Positions 7,861-16,800 of a stretch of 22,365 nucleotides of DNA are shown piece after piece. Location of the stretch: assembly GCA_003427395.1 (NCBI GenBank), contig BFEA01000133.1, positions 1,302,370 to 1,324,734 on the forward strand, read 5' to 3'. Both the position numbers and the translations under genes were made by a program. A model generated the notes under the pieces. That model did not search any database, had not been told where the DNA came from, and saw only the letters and a list, made by a program, of their open reading frames with translations. Each line of letters starts with the position of its first letter. Position 1 is the stretch's first letter. The DNA comes from Chara braunii (taxonomy: Eukaryota; Streptophyta; Charophyceae; Charales; Characeae).

Positions 7861-8639
7861 ATGATGCAAGGCCCAAGAATGACTGGACATCACGCACTGT
7901 GGTAGACTGTGGCCAGTCCTGAATCGCAGCAACCTTTGTTGCTTCAGGAGCTATCCCTTCCCCAGAGATTACATGTCCCAGATAAGTCACAAAAGTCACT
8001 TCAAAGGATGATTTTTCTCTATTGATCTTATACTGGGCCTCATGTAGTGCCTGGAGAACCAGAGCCAGAAGTTGTGCATACTCCTCGACAGATTGACTGA
8101 ATACTAGGATATCATCTAGGTATACAATTACAAAGCTGTCTAGGTAAGTTTGAGTATGCGATGCATCTCTGTCTGGAATGTGTCAGGGGCATTGCAAAGA
8201 CCGAAAAGCATGACAAGGCACTCATAGTTGTCGTATCTGGTCTTGAAGGCTGTCTTGTGGACATCGCCTAAACCATCTCAATCTGGTGGTAGCCAAGTTT
8301 GAGGTCGATCTTGCTGAAGATTGTGCAGCCCTGCACCATCTCCAGCAGATCATCAATTCTAGGAAGGGGCTCTGTAGACTTCCTAATGATTTTGTTGAGA
8401 CCTTTGTAGTCGACGCACATCCTGAATTCTCCATTCCCCTTTGGAACAAAGTGAACTGGAGCCCCAAATTCAGATGTGCTCGGTCTGATCCAGCCCTTGC
8501 TGGTCAGGGTCTCAAGCTGTCTCCTGAGCTCATTGATTTCAGCAGGGGACATCCTGTAGATACGGCCCTTGGGAGGGACCGCACCTAGAAGGAGCTCAAT
8601 CATGTGCTGGGTCTGCCTATGGACAAGTCCAGTAGGCTC
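7731..8639 (-). pseudogene. pol: pol: reverse transcriptase, two frameshifts
   Basis: RNA-dependent DNA polymerase of the element. From about 8603 the frame reads MIELLLGAVPPKGRIYRM, then WIRPSTSEFGAPV and FRMCVDYKGLNKI (fingers). [16 protein letters not shown] carries the first catalytic Asp. A one-base loss near 8266-8270 shifts the frame; [12 protein letters not shown] and [11 protein letters not shown] then follow. A second loss near 8147-8148 shifts it again just before the catalytic YLDD box (8111-8122), which is intact. Next come YLGHVISGEGI and QSFLGLASYYRKFVKNF, the thumb/connection region. Just after it the gene is disrupted by the repeated 47-base block. All catalytic Asp residues are present, but no single frame encodes the enzyme. 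Confidence 0.9.
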
Positions 8640-9434
8640 CTACATCAGGTCTGAAAATTGGTCCAAAACCTGCTGAATCGGTGGGGAACAAGGAACAACA
8701 TCCACACTAATCTGTTTCACGTATGCGACGAACAGACGTGTGTGGGCAGTCTGGCGAGAGAGTTGAAAGAACTCGTGTGCCCTCAGACAACAGCAACTGC
8801 TGACTGGGTGGTACGCATCAACTAGCACACAAGGCTGATAGTCCCCTCTACTGTCAGGAAGCTCTACCCTAGGGATGTGCCAGTCGATCCTAGGGTTAGT
8901 GGTCTCTAGCCACTACATGGAGAACACAAGATCAAAAGGCACGTTAGGGAAAACATAGAAGTTCAGGCGCTGCCTGACCTTCTCGTGCTTGTCAAGGATA
9001 ACCGGTAGGTTCTTGACAGCGGTGGTAATCCGGACTGTGGAAGAGTCTCCTATACGGACTTCCAGCGGCTGCTGCAACTTCACCAATCTCTCATCCAAAT
9101 GCAGCTTACTGATAGCCTTGGGAGAAATGAAGTTCCGCGTGGCCCCACAGTCTAGTAAGCCTTTGATCCTGGCTCCCAGGATAGAGGGTCACAACAAGAT
9201 GAGGTCTGATTTATGTTTCTTCTTTTCCTGCAAAGACAGGAAAAGATCAGCAAAAGTCTGACAATCACCTTCCCGCCACGTCCCATCCAGGTCAGGGTCC
9301 ATGTAAGTAAAGGATCCTGACGCAGCAACTCCAACAGAGTCAGTGAGGGTAGATGCAAATTCAGACTCGTCATAATTTGAATCAGCACAAGTGGAGGGAG
9401 CTGCTAACTCGACTTCTCTCTGCTGGTCTAGTTA
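8640..9434 (-). pseudogene. pol: pol: aspartic protease and linker, with nonsense codons
   Basis: The pol frame opens near 9434, is +1 relative to gag and overlaps gag's end. After an acidic leader (DSNYDESEF, then FTYMDPDLDGTW) comes ARIKGLLDCGATRNFIS. The DCGA triplet region is the catalytic Asp motif of retropepsins, with Cys where Ser or Thr is usual; Cys occurs in some Ty3/gypsy proteases. VRIGDSSTVRI and FPNVPFDLVFSM follow as flap and C-terminal strands. In-frame stops lie at 9189-9191 (TGA), 8913-8915 (TAG) and 8640-8642 (TAG), and reading continues sensibly past each. The protease would cleave Gag-Pol. In this copy it cannot be made in one piece. Confidence 0.8.
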
Positions 9435-10989
9435 TTTGAACTAGATTGCGAGACATATGAGGACAGTCTTTTAAAAAGTGGTCCTCCTCCCAACGGAAAC
9501 AAACCTCACGCTCCTTCTTTTTCTGCCATTGCCCTTCCTGGATCCTGAGCGCTCTCCAGGGAAGAGTGGAAAGATCCATGACGTTAACTGGCCAATGGAC
9601 GTCTCGTGGTAGGTTAGCTCTTTGGGACTGAGGGGAAGAGGCACGTCCCTTCCCTTTCCCCTTTTGGTTGGTTGAGCCCTTGTTGCTGCTGTTGCCAGTC
9701 TTTCCCTTAAAGATGGCAGCAAGGTTCTCAGCCAGGGCAAGAACGGCTGGCTCAACTGTTGATACTGATCCAGTCTCAGATGGAGGAATGTCACGCTGAG
9801 ATACATCAGAATCAGAACCTGCATCAACAGCCAGTAGAGCACCCTTCTTCCTGCACTGTCCCCTGGAAGAGGGTCTCCTCCTTCCTTCAGTAGGTTCCTG
9901 AACCTTGAGTCGAGACTCCAGGTCCAGGGCCGCTTTGCTAAAGGACCTCCAGTCCTTGTGGCCCTGAGAGTAGAGAGCAATAGAGTAGTCTGGTGACGTT
10001 ACGCGCAAGAAGTGAGTGAGTTGGTCAGACTCACTCATCTCCAGGTCGGGTGTAGCAGTCAAGTTCTCAACCAAACTGTAGAGCTTGGACAGGGACCTGC
10101 GTGAGCCCAACAGTATCTTATCTGCTGCTTTTCGGGCTTGTTCCCTGTCTGCAAACCGGTCTCGCAGGGTCTGCAGCAACCCCTCCACCTTCAACTGTTC
10201 TGCACATTTGTCCATGGGCAGATTTTGTTTCGCTGGAGAGGAGGTAAACTATTTCAGCGCAGTCCTCTCCAAACGTTCCAGAATCGTTCCTACCTTTGTC
10301 ACCTCTGGACAAACGAAGCTGCCCATGTACGCCTGCATAGCGGTAACCCAATATGAAACGTCCACCTTGGGGTCTTCCCCAGAATACATGGGAGGTGGCG
10401 TCATCTTGGGCTGCCACTGATGAGATGTGTCAGAGGGAACAGAGGTAGTCAACACATGGGAACTAGCAGGTGAAGCTGGACGACTGTGGGATGGTGAAAC
10501 GGGTGTTGGGACAGGTTGAAGAGGTAGGGGAGAAGGTACAGGAAGTTGCAAATGTTGCAGAATCTTGTTGACACTCGATGTCAGGGAATCAAGGCTTGAT
10601 GTCAGCTTATCGACCTTGCGGTCGATGGCAGAGCATTGATTCTCTACAACGAGAATCCGCTGATCCCAGTTAGAAAAGTAAGACATGTTGAGGGTGTTTG
10701 TTAACAGCACCAACTCAGCAGTATCCTTACTATACTGACTGGAGGTACAACTGGCGACAACTTTCTCAACCTCCTTACGTAACTGTCTCCTCCTCTCCTC
10801 CTTCCTGCTAGCCTCCTCAGCTTCCTTCATCTCCTTTTTCAACCGTTGGACATGGGCCTCTGCTTTTTTGCGGTTTGCCTCCGCTTCAAGCAAGGCCTGC
10901 TCCAAGGGGGAGAGAGAAAGTGCGGGAGGGTGAGCAGAAGGTTCTCCTTCCTCAACCTTTGTCTCAGCGTCAGTCATAATGAGCATCAC
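9382..10989 (-). pseudogene. gag: gag polyprotein, interrupted
   Basis: Gag forms the particle shell and binds element RNA. Translation begins MMLIMTDAETK at 10989. A strongly charged Glu/Lys/Arg segment (about residues 28-80) looks like a coiled coil. A Pro/Ser-rich linker follows, then the capsid-type start MTPPPMYSGEDPKVDVSYW. A TAG at 10249-10251 breaks the frame in a position where a Trp would be ordinary. The same frame then runs from about 10248 to 9382, with capsid helices, a basic Ser/Arg-rich linker and a nucleocapsid zinc knuckle reading CFRWEEDHFLKDC. The second zinc ligand, normally Cys, is Trp, and the spacing before His is one residue shorter than the classical CCHC. The frame ends in TGA and overlaps the pol frame by about 50 bases. 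Confidence 0.85.
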
Positions 10990-12342
10990 ACACAGTCAAA
11001 TAAATATAGACAGACAGATACAAGGTCAGCAGGGATTAAGACTACACACGCAACCACTAATGTAATCACTGCCACCTGATGAGAAGAGACGTGGTGAATT
11101 AGGCAGAAGAATGCTTAGCCTCTGTAGGCCGCCGAGGGCTATTCTGGGTCAGTTTAGGGTAATTCCAGATAAAACCAGCTTGCAATTTTTCATTCACAGC
11201 CCAGAACCCTGGTCTGAGTGCAATAACCCCAGAGTCGCTGTCAGATAGTTAGATAGGATGCAACCTGGGACTGTAAGTAGAAGGTCAGAATAGCGCAGAG
11301 AGTCGGTAGCAATTAACATAACCCAGTAGTGAATCAAGATGTAGCGAATGACTGATCAAGCTATTTTTAGACTCCTACTACTAACACTGGCATGGTAGGA
11401 CCCTGTATGGACCACTCTAGGTGAGGTGAAGTACACATATCACTGTTTCTGACTCAAAACATCAATCTTAGTATAGCGCTTTCAGACACTGACTCAATAC
11501 TGAATTGTGATTTCAGGGTGACTGACAGACTGGAATTCTGACGGACAAAACCTAAGATATAACAAACCCTAGTTGCCCCAAGCACTGGCTACGACAGCGT
11601 AACCTTCAGAATTTCATTATCATACAGACCCTGGACTACTCAATTCACTATGGGTACTGAATCGCAATGCTGTAATACAATCACAGATGCAATTTGAGAC
11701 AGAGAGGAGGTCAAACAGAGGCAGTAGAAGTCAACGTAGATAAGTAAGGGAAATAGCTATGGTTATCAGGCAGTGCTATTTTCAATTTTCACTGTCTACA
11801 GACTCTACTGACATACAGTTTCAATTTTTCCAGTCTAATCACAACTATCAGCCTCGCTACAGGGACTTGAGTAAGGAACACACTTACTTCAGGGCAAAAC
11901 ACTGGAAGAAGAAGCTGAACTGGCTATACCTGCCATCTCGCCTGTTTCTTCAATTTACTGTTCCTGGTGCTCCCACGTTCAAAATCTCCTGAAATTTGGT
12001 GATACTGAAGTTCTTAATATGGCGATTAACCCCCACTAGTCAGATTCACTGAATCCGGCCTAGAATTTGGAACTCGACATACCCTCAGGTATCTCATCAC
12101 TAGCAGAGTCAATGCCTGGGCTAAAAATAGCCCCTCAGTGTCTCCCAGGGAACGGAGCACTGAATCGCCACCAATCTTTGTGTCATACTAGCCTCCACAC
12201 GCTCCTCACCAACACCCTACTGAGGGCAATACTGAAGATGCGATTTCCCCATGAAACCTGACATCAGAAGCTCTCAGATAGTGATGGCTGCCTCAGTCCA
12301 TCATCTCGCCACTGTCTGGGTCCGATCTGCTCTGAGACGAAC
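10990..12342 (-). other. long untranslated leader of the LTR element
   Basis: About 1.35 kb between the 5' LTR and the first gag ATG. No frame on either strand shows a recognisable domain. It presumably holds the primer site and packaging signals, and its length is notable beside the sub-kilobase leaders of many Ty3/gypsy elements. Confidence 0.6.
12323..12342 (-). promoter_or_regulatory. primer-binding-site region, weak initiator-Met match
   Basis: The minus strand just inside the 5' LTR begins GTTCGTC then TCAGAGC. TCAGAGC is part of the usual plant PBS complementary to initiator methionine tRNA. However, the preceding TGGTA is not present and the match begins seven bases in. The true primer is unresolved. 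Confidence 0.3.
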
Positions 12343-12621
12343 TGTTATGAACATGATTGTCCGTTGAAATTTTATCAACGCTCACTCACAGAAACCCCCA
12401 TACATGCCCATACATGCACAACAGGAAGGGGAGAGGTAATGGAGTGTCACACCGCCCAACAAAAGGAACGCAGCGGAAGACTCATAGGAGCGAAGTGACA
12501 GAACACACAAAACTGGGGATTCTCTCCACACAAGTCCCAACAATCATTCATAGAAAACAACTGAGTGATCACAACCAGAAATCAATGAAGAGATGATAAC
12601 TCAAACACAGTAATACAACTG

Positions 12622-12627
12622 TTTATT
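12622..12627 (-). promoter_or_regulatory. AATAAA motif, 5' LTR
   Basis: Counterpart of the signal at 4815-4820; it would normally be bypassed in the 5' LTR. Confidence 0.4.
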
Positions 12628-12671
12628 AAACTCAGAGCATCGTTTTCACTGAATAACCTCAGAACTTTGTT

Positions 12672-12695
12672 GCGCTACCCTCAGAGGGGTAGCGC
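12672..12695. repeat. perfect 9-bp hairpin in 5' LTR
   Basis: Identical in arms and loop to 4865-4888 although the surrounding LTR sequence has diverged. Confidence 0.85.
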
Positions 12696-13414
12696 CTCAA
12701 CCCCACACACACCGAGCAGCTAAAAATAGCACCAGAGCCCCAGGTAACACCCAGCACCACCCTGACATCCAACTTAGTGGTCTGTGCCAAGATGAAACAG
12801 GCTCCCAGAGCCAATCACCACCCAGGTGATGAAGAAGAAACTAAGCGTCAACAGTCCCTGATGAAGATGGAGTCCAGACGATGATATCCTTTGAGAACCC
12901 AGACGATGATATCCTATGGATGCATCGTCACTGGGACCCTACTCCTGAGGAGGGTCAGCAGTGCACTATGTGCTCCAACACATCAGACCTTGGATAGCCC
13001 AGACCGCTTTGACTCCCAGGGAGTCAGAGCGGACAGCGTTGACCCCAGTCTGGTCAGCACTCCGAAGGTCTGGCTATGTCCGTCGTCTCCCACACCGGAA
13101 TCAGCAACCACGACCTGATACCATATGCGCAGCAACTTCCACCACAAAGTGTCAACTGCCAAAAAGACCATGACCGATGTCCCCATCCTATCTATACCCT
13201 AGACTAGCCTAGACACGACCTAGACCGGACTGACTGACCGACCAGTACCATTTCTGTTTCGGCCTCTAGGGCCTCTCCCTACCCGACTATAGGCGATAGG
13301 ACCGTCTATCAGCGTAGGCCCATTGGGCATGTCTGTCCTAGGGGTAGCCCGAGTCTACTATTCGCAGTTAGGGTAACTGTAGGAAATTCGAGTTAGCATT
13401 GGGCCCATATCTCC

Positions 13415-13422
13415 TATATTTA
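13415..13422 (-). promoter_or_regulatory. TATA-like box in 5' LTR
   Basis: TAAATATA on the minus strand, about 145 bases from the LTR's sense start and conserved at 5593-5600 in the other LTR. The weaker alternative GGTATAGATA near 13190 is not preserved in both LTRs. Confidence 0.35.
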
Positions 13423-13565
13423 CACATATGTCCCTCACGAATTTTCCTTACAGGTAGGTCTCTTGGTTAGCCCTCAGCCGAACGAAATTACAAATATATC
13501 CCTACCTATCGTACAGCCTCGTCTGAGAGAGGCTACAGGCAACCTGGAACCAGCAAGTCATTGCA

Positions 13566-13569
13566 ATAG
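13566..13569 (+). repeat. target-site duplication ATAG (right)
   Basis: Matches 4532-4535 and directly abuts the right LTR terminus. Confidence 0.6.
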
Positions 13570-13812
13570 TATACTCAGCAAAAGTCGGAATCAGATACAG
13601 ATACAAAATTTCACTCCAATTCGGAATAAGCTCGCCCTGAAGTACCCACGAGACTTGGGTATACTGCCACCCCTCCCAAAGTGACATGTACGCAAACATG
13701 ATCTTAGGCTACTGGTAGGTCTACCTGCTAGAATATAGTCTGTACATCTTGGTCCTGCAAGCTGTTGACAATTCAATTACTCGTCTGCCTAAACAATCCA
13801 TTCAAAATGTTC
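13570..13812. other. non-coding spacer right of the LTR element
   Basis: No feature seen. ORFs overlap the LTR edge and show no family resemblance. Nothing here continues the trihelix remnant on the other side of the element. Confidence 0.5.
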
Positions 13813-13921
13813 AGGGACATAGGACCCGTTTTCCAGCAGGTGCTGCTCCCCACCAATAGATGGAACCTCCCCGAAGGTGCTAGTGGTGTCTGCTCTTACC
13901 AGCACCCCTAGCATCGAATCG
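13813..13921 (+). repeat. dispersed ~100-base repeat, copy R3
   Basis: GGACCCGTTTTCCAGCAGG, then GCTGCTCCCCACCAATAGAT and GGTGTCTGCTCTTACCAG. It matches R1 in its first half and R2 in its second half. Confidence 0.65.
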
Positions 13922-14046
13922 GGTTGTTTTAATAAAAATTAAAAAAAACATGATTTTTTTTTATTTTTATTTTTTGTAAGGCTAATTCTGTAAGCCCAAC
14001 CAATTCAATTTCCTGTCGAATCTGGACACGACGGTCTTTCAGGCCT

Positions 14047-14433
14047 TTTTTTATTGTCATTATAGTTCTATGGGGAACCCCGTAGCAGCCACATCCGTGC
14101 TCAGGCTTCCAACGAGGAAACATGCGGGAGCTGCACCCACCACTGGCAGCAGGTGCGATACCTGCTACAGCAGGTGGGTGATACCAGCCAGGGGTCAGCT
14201 GGTAGCATCATGACCAAGCTTCTTCGATGGGCCACTCACTGCGCCTCCTCTCCGGTCCCCTGCCCCCTCCTATGAGCATCGGTACTCTCTGCTCAATGCC
14301 ACTCGAGGGGACTAACGACATATCTCTAGGTGGCGCGCGCCAAGCTTGCCCAGGAAGGTACATGAGGTCAATGGGGATTGAACCCAAAACCTCTTAAACG
14401 CCACTTGCGTGCCTTACCAACTGAGCTACTAGG
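14047..14433 (-). mobile_element. tRNA-derived SINE (copy 2), ~390 bases
   Basis: On the minus strand the tRNA-like head runs from about 14433. It has a consensus A box TAGCTCAGTTGG and a B box GGTTCAATCCC, then CATTGACCTCATGTAC and GCTTGG, as in copy 1. The body then differs from copy 1 and fades into AATAAAAAAAGG near 14047, taken as a short A-rich tail. The 3' limit is uncertain. The head pairs poorly as a cloverleaf acceptor stem, so it is not a functional tRNA gene. Confidence 0.65.
14374..14428 (-). promoter_or_regulatory. internal pol III promoter of SINE copy 2
   Basis: A box at 14428-14417 and B box at 14384-14374 on the minus strand. Both fit the consensus better than those of copy 1. 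Confidence 0.65.
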
Positions 14434-14479
14434 CCGCTGAATAAGTTAACTTGTTTTTGACTCGCAGCCCTGTTCATTA

Positions 14480-14645
14480 TTGAATTTAAAAAAAAAAAAA
14501 AAAAAAGCCTTGTTCCTTCTTATTGAATTATTCTTCACCTCATCAGAGACATCATTCTCATCCCCAGTGCCACACCATCTTGTTTTTTTTTTTTTTTTTT
14601 TGTGGTCACCATCTTTTTTTTTCTTCACCATAATCATTCTTCTTT
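14480..14645 (+). repeat. A- and T-rich low-complexity tracts
   Basis: An A run at about 14488-14505, an 18-base T run near 14581-14600 and another near 14611-14620 sit in otherwise featureless sequence. Confidence 0.85.
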
Positions 14646-14662
14646 GTTTCATTAACTTTTTA

Positions 14663-15563
14663 TTAAACCACCAGTACTTGGCCCATACATGGGCCGCGGG
14701 CCTTACCCGTTAACGGGCCGCAATTTTCGGGGCCCGGGGAAGGCCCGGCAGTGCAATGGAGGAGGACGTGCGTGGGCCCACAAAAACGGGGCAAATGGAC
14801 TATAAGATGTCCTGGTGCAATGCTATGTGGAAACGTTCGGAGGCTGAAGGCGACGAGGGGGAAAAGAGAAGAAACGAAACTGCAACACGATAAGAAAAAA
14901 AAAACAGATCGTTGCTGTTTTTTTCCTTTTTTTTTGTTTGGAAGAAAACTGGTTTCTCATGAGTGTCCGCTAGCCCTGTAAGGTTAGCACTTTTTAGAAT
15001 GTATCCGGCTGTACTTGTGGGCACAGTGGATGAATCTGAGGGCTTGGTATCTCTTTTGCCCTTTTTTTTTTTTTCTTTTTTTTTTGGGGGAAGCAGTATC
15101 TCGGTTGTTTGTGTTTCTGCTCCCCGTGAGACACCTTGCCAACGGTTCCAAGTCCACAGCTTCACTGTGACATAGCATTTCGGTGCAGCAGCGGATGTAT
15201 CAGAGGGCAATCGCGTTCAAAGCTTGATACCTTTTGTCCCCTTTGTTTTTTTTGTTTTTTGTTTTTTGTTTTTTTCCTTTTCAAGATTCTCCGTTGTTTG
15301 TGCTTGAGCATTCAACGAGATCTTTCAGGATGGATCTGGATGCACTTCTGCCCAGACCATTTTCATGTACACGAGTGGAAGCAAGAAAACTATAGTCGCT
15401 TTACATTCCAGATGCAAGCATCAGATCCTGAATAAGGGCGGTACCTGTGCCAAGCATCAAATGTCCCATGTTGGTTCCCACCCCCGGCAGGCTCGACAAA
15501 AATCGGCGCGCAGGGCATATTCAGGCTCGGCTTCAATACCTGGGCCAAGTATTGGTGGTTTAA
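14663..15563. mobile_element. TTAA-flanked TIR element (copy A, 901 bases)
   Basis: Ends are 23-base inverted repeats with one mismatch: left 14663-14685 (TTAAACCACCAGTACTTGG...), right 15541-15563 (...CCAAGTATTGGTGGTTTAA). TTAA flanks both ends and outer bases differ, so TTAA is the likely target duplication. The subterminal left region has a perfect CCCGTTAACGGG (14706-14717) and GCAATTTTCGGGG, shared with copy B. The interior aligns with copy B at both sides and holds two tandem units ending in T tracts. No transposase frame is present. It is best described as a non-autonomous DNA transposon, piggyBac-like only by its TTAA. Confidence 0.82.
14936..15275 (+). repeat. internal T-tract tandem units of element A (two units)
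   Basis: Unit 1 is about 14936-15085 and unit 2 about 15086-15275. Each runs from a G-rich start through GTATC or TTTCTC, then the AATGTATC or TGCAGCAGCGGATGTATC region. Each ends with GAGGGC, GGTATC or GATACC, and a T tract of 15-35 bases. Confidence 0.7.
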
Positions 15564-15654
15564 CTCTTTTATGCATTTTTTTTTATGATTTTACACAAAT
15601 TTTAAATTTGCAGTTAGTTATCATCATGAGAGAAGGATTTTTTTTTTTTTTTTA

Positions 15655-16800
15655 ACCGAAAAGATCCCTACCGCGGATATTTCGATAATCCTAGCAGGAA
15701 ATTTCAATGTCGCACCGTACAGATGGAAAGTCCACCCCGCTACCGAACATAACGTAGAAGAGGATGAGCGGATACCGAAGGACTTGTGTGTTCCCCTCTC
15801 GCTTTTTGACACCTTCAGGCGCAGTTTTCCGACTGAAAAGGTCTTTACCCGTTTTCAAAACAATGATTCCACCAGACTGTCTACATTCTGGATCGATTTA
15901 ATTTTGGCATCTGAGGATTTGGCAGGAGGGCTTACTGTGGCAGCAATATTGCCAACCAGCCCGTACCCAGGTCTGAACCACAGAATGTGCATGACGGTTT
16001 GGACCTTTCGAAAGAGACTAGACCAGAGAGCCAGCTACTATAAACTCAATACCTCCCTACTTCGGTCCAAATCCTTCTAGAAATATTTGCAACAAGCTTG
16101 GGACTTCTGAAAAGACCATTGCTCTCAACAGGACTCTCAAATCGCATAGTTTAACAGCGGACTGTTTTTTATGGCAAAAAAATGTAATGAATACTCTAAA
16201 TATCTAGTTCCACAACGACATCATCAAGAAATCATGATAATGCGTAATCTCGTAGATGCAGAACAGAAGCAAAATTTACAAGTGCAGGAACTAATCTCCC
16301 ATGAACTACAAACCCATATGAAGGCTCAAGTTTTAAAATACTCACAATATCGATGGCAGGGAGCTCAGACAAGTGCAAGGCTATCTACATTCTCTACTGA
16401 AAGAATGATGAATTCTCACTTCTTTTGCCTAGCTAGAACACATTTCAAAAGGACTACGATTGAGGCACTTTACGAACAGGAAGTCAGGGAATCAGCCCTG
16501 GTCGTGACAACGGCTCGTTGCACTAAGATAACATACGATTTTTATAAAGACATTTTCTCCTCGCAAGACGTGTTATACCACGATTGTCAAATAAAAGACT
16601 TCTTGGAACCAGTCAACAAAACACTAACATCTAAACAACACGAAGCCTTAGAGATTTCACTCTCCAAACAGGAGATATGGAACGTCATTCTTCAAATGAA
16701 GGAAGAGAAGACAACTGGGATTGATGGCTTCCCTAAGGAATTTTGGGAAACCACATGGGATTTTTTGAGCCAGGACGTCATGGACTTTAAATTTTTGACA
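15655..16800 (+). pseudogene. LINE (non-LTR retrotransposon) fragment: endonuclease end to start of RT
   Basis: One frame runs through with three stops (16078-16080 TAG, 16108-16110 TGA, 16147-16149 TAG). It starts IPTADISIILAGNFNVAPY, the APE-type endonuclease strand normally ending GDFN; the Asp is Asn here (15700-15702). Later comes STFWIDLILASEDLAGG, then PGLNHRM where the family has an SDH motif, with the His kept. After the linker come ARLSTFSTERMMNSHFFCLA and ISLSKQEIWNVILQMKEEKT, then TGIDGFPKEFWETTWDFLS, the RT N-terminal GxDGF block. The palm catalytic box is absent: similarity ends near 16800. Such elements nick DNA and copy their RNA there; this copy cannot. The 3' end is missing, the opposite of usual 5' truncation. 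Confidence 0.82.

Larger units (their letters stand above)
4536..13565 (-). mobile_element. Ty3/gypsy (chromovirus-like) LTR retrotransposon, 9030 bases, degenerate
   Basis: Two LTRs bracket a 6.6-kb interior with gag, protease, RT, RNase H, integrase and a chromodomain-like tail. That domain order (integrase after RNase H) is diagnostic of Ty3/gypsy. Transcription runs right to left. ATAG flanks the element on both sides (4532-4535, 13566-13569). The LTRs differ at about 20 of the first ~330 aligned bases (by-eye count, about 6 percent), so the insertion is not recent. The coding region holds eight in-frame stops (six TAG, two TGA), several frameshifts and substitutions at key residues. It cannot make its own proteins; trans-mobilisation through its intact ends is conceivable but unsupported. 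Confidence 0.95.
12343..13565 (-). repeat. 5' LTR (1223 bases)
   Basis: Upstream LTR in transcription sense, with the same TG...CA termini as the copy at 4536-5743. It carries a private tandem duplication of CAGACGATGATATCCT (12875-12890 and 12900-12915). ORFs inside it are spurious. Confidence 0.96.

Noticed and set aside
9471-9980. 169-residue minus-strand ORF
   Set aside because: Out-of-frame shadow of gag; the gag frame holds the capsid and zinc-knuckle signatures.
14374-14433. tRNA gene on the minus strand
   Set aside because: The A and B boxes are good, but the acceptor arms do not pair well and the sequence continues into a shared SINE body.
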